64,000 bases of DNA from Gemmatimonadaceae bacterium (GTDB lineage: Bacteria; Gemmatimonadota; Gemmatimonadetes; Gemmatimonadales; Gemmatimonadaceae): NCBI GenBank assembly GCA_019186945.1, contig JABAQJ010000003.1:40531-104530 (forward strand), read 5' to 3'. Positions 19,517 through 28,581 of the stretch are shown piece by piece. Each line of letters starts with the position of its first letter. Within the stretch, counting starts at the first letter, position 1. Below the pieces are notes generated by a model. It ran no database searches. It was not told where the DNA came from and saw only the letters and a list, made by a program, of their open reading frames with translations. Position numbers and translations under genes: made by a program.

Positions 19517-20265
19517 ACAGCGACCAGGCGCTGGAGCTGCTCCGCGCGGTTGCCCAGGGCGCGATCGATCCGCGGGAGGCCCTGCACGTCCTCGCGCTCG
19601 ATCCGGCACAGTCCCTTCCGTTCGCCACCGTGGACCGTCACCGTGCGCTGCGACAGGGGTTTCCCGAAGTGATCTATGGAGCGGGAAAGACGTTGGATCA
19701 GGTGGTTGCCATCGCCGAACGGATCGCCGCAGATGGCAATGGCTTCCTTGCCACTCGCTTGGAATCGGTGGCGCAAGCTGCGCTGCAGGCACGGTTTCCC
19801 GCCGCTCGCATCAACGAGACTGCGCGAACCGTCTTCCTGGCAGGTGACGCGCCGCTCAGCGAGGTTGCCGGGCCGGTGGCCGTCGTCACGGCCGGTACCA
19901 GCGACCTTCCTGTCGCGGACGAAGCGATGGAGACATTGCACGCGTTGGGGTGTGCGTCGCTGCGGCTGGCAGACGTCGGAGTCGCCGGCCTTCACCGCCT
20001 GCTCTCACGTGGCGAAGAGCTGCGGCGGGCGCGCGTGGTGATCGTCGTTGCCGGCATGGACGGCGCGCTGCCCTCGGTGGTCGGCGGCCTGGTGGCCGCT
20101 CCCGTCATCGCGGTACCGACGAGCGTGGGGTATGGAGCTGCGTTTTCCGGGCTGGCACCGCTGCTCACGATGCTGAACAGCTGCGCTGCCGGTGTCACTG
20201 TCGTGAATATCGACAACGGTTTCGGCGCAGCGATGGCCGCCGCCCGTATCCTCCGTGAACGATGA
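19513..20265 (+). CDS. larB: LarB: pyridinium-3,5-biscarboxylic acid mononucleotide synthase
   Basis: LarB carboxylates and hydrolyses nicotinic acid adenine dinucleotide, the first step of nickel-pincer nucleotide cofactor synthesis for lactate racemase and relatives. The 250-residue protein has the LarB N-terminal helix pair, PEVIYGAGKT, a PurE-like nucleotide-binding segment (VTAGTSDLPVADEA), VVAGMDGALPSVVGGL, and the C-terminal MLNSCAAGVTVVNIDNGFGA with the expected active-site cysteine. GTG at 19513 makes a GTGA overlap with dusB. LarC, LarE and LarA are not nearby, which is unusual but not unknown. Confidence 0.9.
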   Translation: MNSDQALELLRAVAQGAIDPREALHVLALDPAQSLPFATVDRHRALRQGFPEVIYGAGKTLDQVVAIAERIAADGNGFLATRLESVAQAALQARFPAARINETARTVFLAGDAPLSEVAGPVAVVTAGTSDLPVADEAMETLHALGCASLRLADVGVAGLHRLLSRGEELRRARVVIVVAGMDGALPSVVGGLVAAPVIAVPTSVGYGAAFSGLAPLLTMLNSCAAGVTVVNIDNGFGAAMAAARILRER

Positions 20266-20348
20266 GTCCTGTGCCCGAGGCCTTGTTTGGCCCCAGACTG
20301 AGGGCCGTCTACCCGTTCTTCCCAGGCTAGTGCCGAACTCCGTCTGTG

Positions 20349-20377
20349 TTGTATCCGAAGCGAGAAACGGGTAGTAT
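20349..20377 (+). promoter_or_regulatory. Promoter of the tmRNA gene
   Basis: TTGTAT (20349-20354) and TAGTAT (20372-20377) are separated by exactly 17 nt, predicting a start near 20384, six bases before the mature tmRNA 5' end at 20390. The position suits RNase P trimming of a short leader. Confidence 0.7.
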
Positions 20378-20389
20378 TGAGGTGTCTTT

Positions 20390-20744
20390 GGGGGCGACTT
20401 GGCTTCGACGGGATCGGTGACGCCGTGGCTGCGTGTCCAGGTCCTGGGTCCTGGTAAAACTCTCGGGAAAACCACAACTGCCAACTCTGACTTGGCCCTG
20501 GCTGCGTAACTCTTAGGAGTACGCGCCTTGCTCACTGGGAAGCCTGCCCGAGGCGGCCCTTTGAGTATCGCAGTATCGGGATAGTGCGCCGTATCGCCTT
20601 CGTGCGGCGCGCGAAACTCTTGAAGGCTCGTTCGGAGATGGGCTTCTCGCTGGCCAGTGTCCGGAGACCTCAATCAGCGGGATACACACGTAGAAGCTGT
20701 GGTTGATCTTATCTCGGACCGGGGTTCGAATCCCCGCGCCTCCA
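20390..20744 (+). ncRNA. ssrA: tmRNA (transfer-messenger RNA)
   Basis: The RNA rescues stalled ribosomes with SmpB and tags the aborted protein. Its ends pair as a 7-bp acceptor stem (GGGGGCG at 20390-20396 with CGCCTCC at 20737-20743, one G-U), and a tRNA-like T arm (CGGGG TTCGAAT CCCCG) precedes the 3' end. CCA beyond the discriminator A is not encoded. The 5' part continues CTTGGCTTCGACGGG, a conserved tmRNA sequence. The resume codon is probably GCC at 20480; the tag reads ANSDLALAA with TAA at 20507-20509, matching the usual A...LAA pattern. It is one-piece, with its own promoter and terminator. Confidence 0.95.
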
Positions 20745-20746
20745 TG

Positions 20747-20785
20747 AAGAAACGTCCGTCGCAAGCGACGGACGTTTCTTTCGTT
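20747..20785 (+). terminator. Rho-independent terminator after ssrA
   Basis: A perfect 15-bp stem (20747-20761 with 20766-20780) with a CAAG tetraloop is followed by a T-rich run (TTTCTTTCGTTTC). A-rich sequence on the other side means it may also stop the convergent ppdK transcript. Confidence 0.9.
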
Positions 20786-20859
20786 TCGGTGGTCTGTCGC
20801 GCCAAAATGCGACTGTTCGACAGCGAACGTTCAGGTGCGAGCCCTTTGTCTTGCGCCGT

Positions 20860-23529
20860 TCAGTTGCCTCCTGCGAGAGCAGCCTGGGCGGCCGCCAGCC
20901 TGGCAATCGGGACGCGAAACGGCGAGCACGAGACATAATCCAGGCCCACATCGTTACAGAAGGCAACGGAACGCGGATCGCCACCGTGCTCCCCGCAGAT
21001 TCCAGTCTTGAGCGAAGCGCGTATGGCGCGTCCGTCTTCCACCGCCATCGAAATCAGTCGCCCGACGCCAATCGTATCCAACACCTGGAACGGATCATCC
21101 GGGAAGATGCCCCGGTCGACATACGCGGGAAGGAATCGCCCGGCGTCGTCCCGGCTAAGCCCCATCGTCGTCTGCGTGAGGTCGTTCGTGCCGAAGGAGA
21201 AGAACTGCGCCGTAGCGGCGATCTCGCGGGCTGTCAGCGCCGCGCGGGGCAGTTCGATCATCGTGCCGATCTGGTATTCGATCTCGTAGCCCATCGTCGC
21301 CACAACCTGACGGTAGCACTCCTCGAGGATCGCGCGCTGGTGGTCGAACTCCCGGGCTGCCGCAACCAGCGGGATCATGATCTCCACCTGCACGTCGATG
21401 TTCCGTCGCTTCGCGCGCACGGCGGCCTCGAAAATCGCGCGTCCCTGCATCTCGGTTATTTCGGGGTACGTGATTCCCAGCCGGCACCCCCGATGACCGA
21501 GCATCGGGTTGGTTTCGCGCAACCCTTCGACGATACGATTGAGCTCGGTCCGTGTTAGTTGCAGCTGCCGGGCCAGCATCTTCCCCTCTTCGCCGCCATG
21601 CGGGAGGAATTCGTGCAGTGGAGGGTCAAGGAGGCGGATGTTCACCGGGAATCCGTTCATGGCCTCGAAGATCGCCTCGAAGTCCGCGCGCTGCATCGGC
21701 TGCAGCTTCGCGAGCGCGCGGCGCCGCCCGCGTTCGTCGCGGGCCACGATCATTTCGCGCATCGCGTGGATGCGATCGCCCTCGAAGAACATGTGCTCGG
21801 TCCGGCACAACCCGATACCTTCGGCGCCAAATCCTCTGGCGACTCGGGCATCTCTGGGAGTGTCGGCGTTCGCACGAACGCGCAGCCGCCGGACGTCGTC
21901 TGCCCATCCCAACAGGCTCGCGAACGACTGATACAGGGGCGCCTGCGAGGCGGCGAGTTGACCCGACGTGACGCGAACCACGTCGGAAGGGATCGTAGGC
22001 AGATCGCCCGAGAATACGCGGCCGCTCCCACCGTCCAGCGTGATCCAGCTGCCTTCGCCGATTACCAGGTCGCCGACGCTGAACAAGCGCTTCTGTGCGT
22101 CGACCACAACGTCCTTGCAACCGACGACGGCGCACTTGCCCATGCCACGCGCGACGACGGCGGCATGGCTCGTCATGCCGCCGCGTGTCGTCAGGACGGC
22201 ACGAGCTGCAACCATGCCATGGAAGTCTTCCGGCGTCGTTTCCTCGCGTACGAGGATGACGGCCTCGCCTCGCGCGGCTCGTTGCTCGGCAACATCGGGG
22301 TCGAAGACGGCGATACCGCTGGCAGCGCCCGGCGACGCCGGCAGGCCGGTCGCGATCGGAGTCGCGCGCGCACCGGGATCGATGATCGGGTGCAACAGCT
22401 GATCGAGCTGTGCCGGATTCACGCGCCGTACCGCTTCCGCCCGGTCGATCAACCCCTCCGCGACCATATCGCAGGCGATGCGGATCGCGCTCGCTGCGGT
22501 GCGCTTGCCGGTCCGCGTCTGTAGCAGGTACAGTGTCCCGCGCTCGACGGTGAACTCCAGATCCTGCATGTCCCGGAAGTGACGCTCGAGCGTGTCCTGA
22601 ACCTTCAACAGTTCCCGATACGCAGCGGGCAGCCGGTCGACCATTTCCTCGATGTGGAGCGGCGTGCGGATACCGGCAACGACGTCCTCTCCCTGGGCAT
22701 TGACCAGGAACTCGCCATAGAACCGCCGCTCGCCCGTCGATGGATCGCGCGTAAATGCCACACCGGTACCCGAGTCGTCTCCCATGTTGCCGAACACCAT
22801 CGCCACGATGTTCACCGCCGTACCTAACGACTCGTCGATGTGGTTGACGCGCCGATAGTCCACCGCCTTCTTGAGCATCCACGACTTCCAGACGGCCTCG
22901 ATCGCGCCCCAAAGCTGGTCGCGAGGGTCGAGAGGGAAGTCGGATCCGGTGCGGTTGCGCACGAGTGTCTTGTACTCCTCGATGAGCGCGCGCAGGGAGG
23001 TGGCGTCGAGGTCGGCATCGGTGTCCGCGCCTGTCGTCAGGCGCTTCGCCGTCAGGAGATGCTCGAACTCGGACGCCGGTACGCCGAGCACGACGTCACC
23101 GTACATCTGCAGGAAGCGGCGGTAGGAGTCATATGCGAAGCGCGGGTTGCCGCTCTGGCTGGCCAGCCCGGCCACAGTCGCATCGTTGAGCCCGAGATTC
23201 AGGATCGTTTCCATCATGCCCGGCATGGAGACCGGGCCTCCGCTCCGTACCGAGACGAGAAGCGGGCTGGCAGGATCGCCGAACCGCCGGCCGGTCACGG
23301 CCTCGAGACGTGCGATGCTGGCGGTGACCTCCTCTCGCAGTTCCTCCGTGTACGTCCCGGTCTTCAGGTACTCGATGCATGTCGCGCAGGCGAGCGTGAA
23401 CCCGGGCGGAACGGGAATACCGAGATTCGTCATCTCGGCGAGGTTCGCGCCCTTTCCGCCGAGCACGTTCTTCATCTGACGGGTACCGTCAGCTACACCG
23501 TTACCGAAAAAATAGACCGATTGGGCCAT
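20860..23529 (-). CDS. ppdK: Pyruvate, phosphate dikinase
   Basis: Interconverts pyruvate, ATP and phosphate with PEP, AMP and pyrophosphate. The 889-residue protein has the N-terminal ATP-grasp domain (FGNGVADG, LGGKGANLAEMTNLG, PPGFTLA), the swivelling phosphohistidine domain (GGMTSHAAVVARGMGKCAV, His in TSHA near residue 455) and the PEP/pyruvate barrel (LFFGTNDLTQ-like FSFGTNDLTQTTMG, and GICGEHGGDP with the catalytic Cys). I chose MAQSVYFF at 23529; nine upstream residues are dispensable. It is the last gene of the minus-strand polycistron, 51 nt after purF, and ends against the tmRNA terminator. Confidence 0.96.
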   Translation of the reverse strand: MAQSVYFFGNGVADGTRQMKNVLGGKGANLAEMTNLGIPVPPGFTLACATCIEYLKTGTYTEELREEVTASIARLEAVTGRRFGDPASPLLVSVRSGGPVSMPGMMETILNLGLNDATVAGLASQSGNPRFAYDSYRRFLQMYGDVVLGVPASEFEHLLTAKRLTTGADTDADLDATSLRALIEEYKTLVRNRTGSDFPLDPRDQLWGAIEAVWKSWMLKKAVDYRRVNHIDESLGTAVNIVAMVFGNMGDDSGTGVAFTRDPSTGERRFYGEFLVNAQGEDVVAGIRTPLHIEEMVDRLPAAYRELLKVQDTLERHFRDMQDLEFTVERGTLYLLQTRTGKRTAASAIRIACDMVAEGLIDRAEAVRRVNPAQLDQLLHPIIDPGARATPIATGLPASPGAASGIAVFDPDVAEQRAARGEAVILVREETTPEDFHGMVAARAVLTTRGGMTSHAAVVARGMGKCAVVGCKDVVVDAQKRLFSVGDLVIGEGSWITLDGGSGRVFSGDLPTIPSDVVRVTSGQLAASQAPLYQSFASLLGWADDVRRLRVRANADTPRDARVARGFGAEGIGLCRTEHMFFEGDRIHAMREMIVARDERGRRRALAKLQPMQRADFEAIFEAMNGFPVNIRLLDPPLHEFLPHGGEEGKMLARQLQLTRTELNRIVEGLRETNPMLGHRGCRLGITYPEITEMQGRAIFEAAVRAKRRNIDVQVEIMIPLVAAAREFDHQRAILEECYRQVVATMGYEIEYQIGTMIELPRAALTAREIAATAQFFSFGTNDLTQTTMGLSRDDAGRFLPAYVDRGIFPDDPFQVLDTIGVGRLISMAVEDGRAIRASLKTGICGEHGGDPRSVAFCNDVGLDYVSCSPFRVPIARLAAAQAALAGGN

Positions 23530-23580
23530 GAGGGGTCGGACGTGTGAGGGGGGCACGCTGCGGGGCGGCAGCGTTGGAGG

Positions 23581-24966
23581 TCAGCCCACGGTGACTCCGA
23601 AGCGCAGCTTGTTCGTGTCCGTCGGCGGCGGCGTCGGATAGTCGCCGGAGAAGCAGGCGTGGCAGAAACCATCGGGCCCGCCAGGGACGGCTTCGAGCAT
23701 GCCCTGCAGCGACAGGTAGCCAAGGGAGTCGACACCGATCTGCGCGGCGATTTCGTCGATCGACATGTGCGACGCGATCAATTCGTCCACACTCGGCGTG
23801 TCGATTCCGTAAAAGCAGGGCCACTTGATGGGCGGCGACGAAACGCGCATGTGGACCTCGCGTGCGCCGGCCGCCCTGACGAGGGCAACCAGTCCCTTCG
23901 TCGTGGTGCCACGAACGATCGAGTCGTCGACCATCACCACGCTCTTTCCGGAGAGGACTTCACGTACCGGATTGTACTTCACCTTGACTTTCGCCACCCG
24001 GTCGCCCTGGTTCGGCTGGATGAAGGTGCGGCCCACATAGTGGTTCCGGATGAGCGCAAGTTCGAGCGGAAGACGCGAGCGCTCCGCGAATCCCAATGCC
24101 GCCGAATTCGACGAGTCCGGAACCGAAAACACGAGCTCCGCGCCTAGTGCCGGCTGCTCCACCGCCAACCGCCTACCTAACGCGCGTCGTGCACGATCGA
24201 CCGATCCGCCGAACACGGAGCTGTCGGGACGCGCGAAGTACACGTACTCGAACACGCAGCGCTTGAGCTCCGTGCGTGGCAGCGCCATCAGCGACCGCAG
24301 CCCACGCGAATCGATCGATACGATCTCACCCGGCTGCACTTCGCGAACCAGCGTGGCCCCACAGATGTCCAGCGCGCACGTCTCGCTCGCGGCGATCCAC
24401 GTTTCACCCAGCGTTCCGATCACGAGGGGCCGCCACCCGCGAGGATCGCGCGCGAGCAGGAGCGTGTCATTGATCACGACCAGGAGCGAATAGGCACCGT
24501 CCATGCCCAGCAGGGCTTGCGCCAGCTTCTCCTCGGGTGCACGCGCCGATGCCTTGGCGAGGCGATGGACGATGACTTCCGAGTCCATAGTGGAGGCGAA
24601 GATCGAACCCTGGTCCTCCAGTTCCTTTCGCAGTTCGGTGGCGTTCGTCAGGTTGCCGTTGTGTGCCAGCGCGATGTGACCGCCTTTGAACCTGGCGAGC
24701 GATGGCTGGGCATTGTCGATATTCGAGGAACCGGCGGTACTGTACCTCGTATGTCCGATCGCCAGCCGCCCAGGCAGTTCATCGAAGGCTTGCGCCGAGA
24801 GCCCTTCGGAAACGAGCCCCATCTTTCGGGTCGCGCGAGCCGTACCCGCGTCGTCCACTGCGACGACGCCGGCCGACTCCTGGCCGCGGTGCTGCAATGA
24901 GTACAACCCCAAGTGGACCATTGCGGCTGCCTGCGGATGTCCGTACACGCCAAAGATGCCACACAT
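23581..24966 (-). CDS. purF: Amidophosphoribosyltransferase, iron-sulfur type
   Basis: First committed purine step: PRPP plus glutamine to phosphoribosylamine. The 461-residue protein starts MCGIFG, so Cys2 becomes the N-terminal nucleophile after Met removal and there is no propeptide. The PRPP loop is VVMVDDSIVRGTTTKG (about residues 343-358). Four cysteines, 237, 384, 435 and 438, sit where the Bacillus subtilis-type enzyme binds its 4Fe-4S cluster (RCVFEYVYFARPDS, PCFYGID, FCHACFSGDYP), predicting an oxygen-sensitive enzyme. It is three bases after purL. Confidence 0.95.
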   Translation of the reverse strand: MCGIFGVYGHPQAAAMVHLGLYSLQHRGQESAGVVAVDDAGTARATRKMGLVSEGLSAQAFDELPGRLAIGHTRYSTAGSSNIDNAQPSLARFKGGHIALAHNGNLTNATELRKELEDQGSIFASTMDSEVIVHRLAKASARAPEEKLAQALLGMDGAYSLLVVINDTLLLARDPRGWRPLVIGTLGETWIAASETCALDICGATLVREVQPGEIVSIDSRGLRSLMALPRTELKRCVFEYVYFARPDSSVFGGSVDRARRALGRRLAVEQPALGAELVFSVPDSSNSAALGFAERSRLPLELALIRNHYVGRTFIQPNQGDRVAKVKVKYNPVREVLSGKSVVMVDDSIVRGTTTKGLVALVRAAGAREVHMRVSSPPIKWPCFYGIDTPSVDELIASHMSIDEIAAQIGVDSLGYLSLQGMLEAVPGGPDGFCHACFSGDYPTPPPTDTNKLRFGVTVG

Positions 24967-24969
24967 GAT

Positions 24970-27273
24970 TCAATTTCCTGCCGGAAGAAGGTCATCGTCC
25001 AGAACGGCCGATGCGACGCGCGACATGATCGCCGGAATAGCTCCGTGGTAGGCATCGGCGAGCGCAGAGACCGGCGAGTGCAACCTCCGGGTTGCCAGCC
25101 GGATTGTGAGACCGGCGTCCGCCGGACGCACCACGCCGATCGTTGCCGCAGGGACGCCATGGCGCCCGGCCGCTTCGAGTACGCGCTCCGGTACGTCTGT
25201 CGAGACGACGATGCGTCCCTGCGTTTCGCCGAACAGCAACGCCCGGTCCGACACGTCATTCCACGCGGTCAGATCGATTTCGGCGCCGCAGGCCGCGTCC
25301 CGCGAGATCATGCACGATTCCGCGATCGCCACGGCCAGGCCACCCTCGCTGCAGTCGTGCGCCGACGCGACGTGTCCCGCGCGAATGGCATCGAGCAGTG
25401 CGTCTATCAGGCGTCGTTCGGCAGCGAGATCGCAGCGCGGTGGCGCTCCCGCGACGATACCATGCACGCGTGCGAGGTATTCGGAGGCCCCGAGTTCCTC
25501 ACGCGGCACACCGAGCAGGAGGATCGACTGGCCCGGCGTCGTGAAGACGGCGCGCGTGACGTGGGCCAGGTCGTCGATCAGTCCCACCATCCCGATCGTC
25601 GGCGTAGGGTACACTGCGCCCATCGGGTTCTCGTTGTAGAACGAGACGTTACCACCTGTTACCGGAGTGCCTAACGCGGTACAGGCGTCGCCCATCCCGC
25701 CCACAGCCTCCCGGAAGGAGAAGTAGACCTCCGGGCGCTTGGGGTTCCCGAAGTTGAGGCAGTTCGTGATCGCCATTGGGCGCGCTCCGGTGCAGGCGAC
25801 GTTGCGCGCCGCCTCGGCGACCGCGATCTGCCCACCGACGCGTGGTTCCAGATACACGTATCGTCCGTTGCAGTCCGTCTTGACAGCCAGCGCTCGTCGT
25901 GTGCCACGCAAGTGAATGACGGCGGCGTCGGCCGGCCCTGGCCCAACTATCGTACTCGAACGCACCGACTGGTCGTATTGTCGGTAGACCCAGTGCTTGC
26001 TGGCAATCGTTGGAGCTGACAGTAGTTCGCGGAGCGTCCACGCGAGGTCCGCCTCCTCAGGGCGCTCGGCGATCGCCTGCACGTCCACGGCCCGCTTGCG
26101 CTGAACCTCGGTGCTCTCCCGCGCTTCCGGTGTGTAGATCGGGCAGTCGGTTACCAGTCGCGAACCCGGGAACTCCGCAACGACGTGGCTGCCCTCGGTC
26201 ACCCGATAAACCGGTTCGGCGATCACTTCGCCGATGACTTCCGCCTCCAAGTCCCACTTGGCGAGGATACCGCGGACCGCCGCTTCGTGCCCGCGCAAGG
26301 CGACCACCAGCATGCGTTCCTGGGACTCGCTCAGCAGGATCTCGTAAGGCGTCATCCCCTCCTCGCGCACCGGCATGCGGGACACATCGATCGAAACGCC
26401 GACGTCGCCGCGCGCAGCCATCTCCGCGGACGAACTCGTCAGGCCAGCCGCGCCCATGTCCTGGATAGCTACGATGTGTCCGCTGCGGATCAGCTCCAAC
26501 GACGCTTCCAGCAGGAGCTTTTCTGTGAACGGATCGCCCACCTGCACCCGCGGTCGCTTGGCGTCTGACTCATGCGAAAGATCCTCGGATGCGAACGACG
26601 CGCCATGAATGCCGTCCCGCCCTGTACGGGCGCCCACGGCCATGATCGTATTTCCGACACCCTGCGCCTTCGCGGTGATCAACTCGTCTTCCCGCATGAC
26701 TCCGACGCACATCGCGTTGACGAGCGGATTGCCCTCGTAGGCCGGGTCGAACATAATGTCGCCCGCTACCGTCGGAATACCGACGCAGTTGCCATAGTCA
26801 CCGATTCCGCGTACGACGCCGGCGAACAGGTACCGTACCCGTGCGGAATCGAGCGACCCGAAACGCAACGAGTTCAGCATGGCGATCGGGCGCGCACCCA
26901 TAGTAAAGACGTCCCGCAGGATGCCGCCGACCCCAGTCGCTGCCCCCTGATATGGTTCCACGGCCGAGGGGTGATTGTGCGATTCTATCTTGAATGCCAC
27001 GGCGAGTCCTCCGCCCACTGCGATCACTCCCGCATTCTCGCCGGGGCCCTGCAACACCCATGGAGCGCGCGTCGGCAGCGTGCGCAGGATCGGGCGGGAG
27101 TGCTTGTAGGAGCAATGCTCGCTCCAGAGCGCACTGACGATGCCCAGTTCGGTGAATGTGGGCGTGCGACCCAGCATCCTTACCAGACGATCGTACTCCT
27201 CTGGTGTGAGGCCGTGCTCGGCGATCAGCGCTGGCGTGACGATGGGATCGCCCGCGCGTGGCGTGGCGCCCAT
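24970..27273 (-). CDS. purL: Phosphoribosylformylglycinamidine synthase subunit PurL
   Basis: Synthetase subunit of the three-part FGAM synthase with PurQ and PurS, both encoded just upstream in the operon. The 767-residue length is that of small PurL. It shows the family markers [45 protein letters not shown], and in the second half [16 protein letters not shown] and [10 protein letters not shown]. Start is ATG at 27273, which shares one base with the zinc-ribbon gene's TAA; GTG at 27279 is in frame but less likely. The stop is three bases from purF. Confidence 0.96.
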   Translation of the reverse strand: MGATPRAGDPIVTPALIAEHGLTPEEYDRLVRMLGRTPTFTELGIVSALWSEHCSYKHSRPILRTLPTRAPWVLQGPGENAGVIAVGGGLAVAFKIESHNHPSAVEPYQGAATGVGGILRDVFTMGARPIAMLNSLRFGSLDSARVRYLFAGVVRGIGDYGNCVGIPTVAGDIMFDPAYEGNPLVNAMCVGVMREDELITAKAQGVGNTIMAVGARTGRDGIHGASFASEDLSHESDAKRPRVQVGDPFTEKLLLEASLELIRSGHIVAIQDMGAAGLTSSSAEMAARGDVGVSIDVSRMPVREEGMTPYEILLSESQERMLVVALRGHEAAVRGILAKWDLEAEVIGEVIAEPVYRVTEGSHVVAEFPGSRLVTDCPIYTPEARESTEVQRKRAVDVQAIAERPEEADLAWTLRELLSAPTIASKHWVYRQYDQSVRSSTIVGPGPADAAVIHLRGTRRALAVKTDCNGRYVYLEPRVGGQIAVAEAARNVACTGARPMAITNCLNFGNPKRPEVYFSFREAVGGMGDACTALGTPVTGGNVSFYNENPMGAVYPTPTIGMVGLIDDLAHVTRAVFTTPGQSILLLGVPREELGASEYLARVHGIVAGAPPRCDLAAERRLIDALLDAIRAGHVASAHDCSEGGLAVAIAESCMISRDAACGAEIDLTAWNDVSDRALLFGETQGRIVVSTDVPERVLEAAGRHGVPAATIGVVRPADAGLTIRLATRRLHSPVSALADAYHGAIPAIMSRVASAVLDDDLLPAGN

Positions 27274-27578
27274 TACCACTTCAGACCGAAGAGCGAACGC
27301 ACGAAGGCGCGCAGGTTGCTCTGGTCGACGTGCTCGAGCATCTCGATCTCGCCGCGATCGAACCAGATACCGCCGCAGTCAGGGCACTTGTCGATCTTGA
27401 TGTGGTGGAAGTCGGTTTCCACGAGCGAGCCGCCGCACTTCGGACACCGCATGTAGTGCGAGCGCCGCTCCAGCTTTTCGCGCTCGGCGTCCAGCTTCGC
27501 GCGCTGATCCTTGATCAGGTCGGCGTCTTGCTTGACGAAGTACTCATCTTCGTTTCGGGAGGGCGTCGTGTGGGACAT
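27273..27578 (-). CDS. Zinc-ribbon (zf-TFIIB-like) protein
   Basis: A 101-residue protein: a charged N-terminal helix (about residues 18-40) and then CPKC at 45-48 and CPDC at 65-68 in a TFIIB-like zinc ribbon, with [14 protein letters not shown] after the second pair, the typical zf-TFIIB ending. It overlaps purL by one base and follows purQ by 56 nt, so it is co-transcribed with purine genes, but the family has no proven purine role. A run of eight T residues (minus strand) lies upstream at 27609-27616. Confidence 0.85.
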   Translation of the reverse strand: MSHTTPSRNEDEYFVKQDADLIKDQRAKLDAEREKLERRSHYMRCPKCGGSLVETDFHHIKIDKCPDCGGIWFDRGEIEMLEHVDQSNLRAFVRSLFGLKW

Positions 27579-27634
27579 CTGCCAACCGGGGTAAGAGTGG
27601 GGGAGTAGAAAAAAAACGATCGTGCGGTGCGCTT

Positions 27635-28327
27635 TCAGGCGGCCACGCGTGCCAGGATCGACTCGAACACCCCAAGTCCATCGCGTCCGCCGAGCAATTC
27701 GGTTACGACGCGTTCGGGGTGCGGCATCATGCCCATCACGTTACCGCGCTCGTTGACGATCCCGGCGATGTTGTCGAGCGAGCCGTTCGGATTCGCTTCC
27801 GGCGAGGCATTGCCCGCGCCATCGACGTAGCGGAAGACGACCTGGTGCGCGTCCTCCAGCCGCGCCAGACCCGAATCGTCGATCGTATATCGGCCGTCGC
27901 CGTGAGCGACGGGAATGCGGAGGAGCTGTCCTTCGCGGTACTGATTGGTGAACATGGTGTCCCTGGATTCCACACGAAGGACTACTGTCGTGCAGACGAA
28001 TTGGAGCTGTCGGTTGCGCAGTAACGCCCCGGGGAGGAGGCCGGATTCGCAGAGGATCTGAAACCCGTTGCAGATTCCCAGTACCGGGCCTCCTCGGCGT
28101 GCGTGTTCGACCACCTCGCGCATGATCGGGCTGAACCTGGCGATCGCTCCCGATCTCAGGTAGTCGCCGTACGAGAACCCGCCCGGCAGGATGATGACGT
28201 CGGCGCCTCGGAGGTCGTGGTCCTTGTGCCACAGGCGTTCGGCTGTTGCACCTAGCGCCTCGGTCACGGCCAGATAGGCGTCGTCGTCGCAGTTCGAACC
28301 CGGGAACGTGACGATGCCGAACTTCAT
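27635..28327 (-). CDS. purQ: Phosphoribosylformylglycinamidine synthase subunit PurQ
   Basis: Glutaminase subunit of FGAM synthase that supplies ammonia to PurL. The 230-residue class I amidotransferase shows [34 protein letters not shown], the nucleophile in [17 protein letters not shown] (Cys near residue 86) and the His/Glu pair in GMMPHPERV near residue 207. ATG at 28327 overlaps purS by four bases. A longer upstream reading lies in other genes. Confidence 0.96.
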   Translation of the reverse strand: MKFGIVTFPGSNCDDDAYLAVTEALGATAERLWHKDHDLRGADVIILPGGFSYGDYLRSGAIARFSPIMREVVEHARRGGPVLGICNGFQILCESGLLPGALLRNRQLQFVCTTVVLRVESRDTMFTNQYREGQLLRIPVAHGDGRYTIDDSGLARLEDAHQVVFRYVDGAGNASPEANPNGSLDNIAGIVNERGNVMGMMPHPERVVTELLGGRDGLGVFESILARVAA

Positions 28328-28581
28328 AGGGGAGCGACTCCTGCGATCTCGTAGTCTTCGGTGACGGGATTGGCGAGCAGCTTGTCGCACATGGCCCGCA
28401 CGTCCGCTTCGGCATCCGCGGGTGACGCGGCATCGGCGTCGACGACTATGTGACGGCCGATACGAACGTCCTTGACGGTGGCAAAGCCGAGCGCGTGCAG
28501 GGCATCGGCCACGGCCTTGCCCTGGGGATCGAGGATGCCGCGGCGCGGCACGATGTGAACGGCAATCCGGAAGCGGGTCAT
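28324..28581 (-). CDS. purS: Phosphoribosylformylglycinamidine synthase subunit PurS
   Basis: Small bridging subunit of the PurS-PurQ-PurL complex. The 85-residue protein has the beta-alpha pattern and conserved text: [37 protein letters not shown] and [15 protein letters not shown]. It overlaps purQ (ATGA) and pssA (ATGA) at its two ends. Such a tiny gene is often missed, but its motifs and place are clear. Confidence 0.95.
   Translation of the reverse strand: MTRFRIAVHIVPRRGILDPQGKAVADALHALGFATVKDVRIGRHIVVDADAASPADAEADVRAMCDKLLANPVTEDYEIAGVAPL

Noticed and set aside
20266-20348. GGCCC...GGGCC hairpin after larB as a terminator
   Set aside because: Short stem, no T run; transcription may continue toward the tmRNA promoter.
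21626-22912. 428-codon open frame within ppdK on the same strand but another frame
   Set aside because: PpdK motifs cover this region continuously; the alternate frame is arginine and glycine rich with no recognisable domain.
27609-27616. Run of eight T (minus strand) between purQ and the zinc-ribbon gene as a terminator
   Set aside because: No stable GC-rich hairpin lies directly before it, and the downstream genes purL and purF belong to the same pathway, so read-through is expected.
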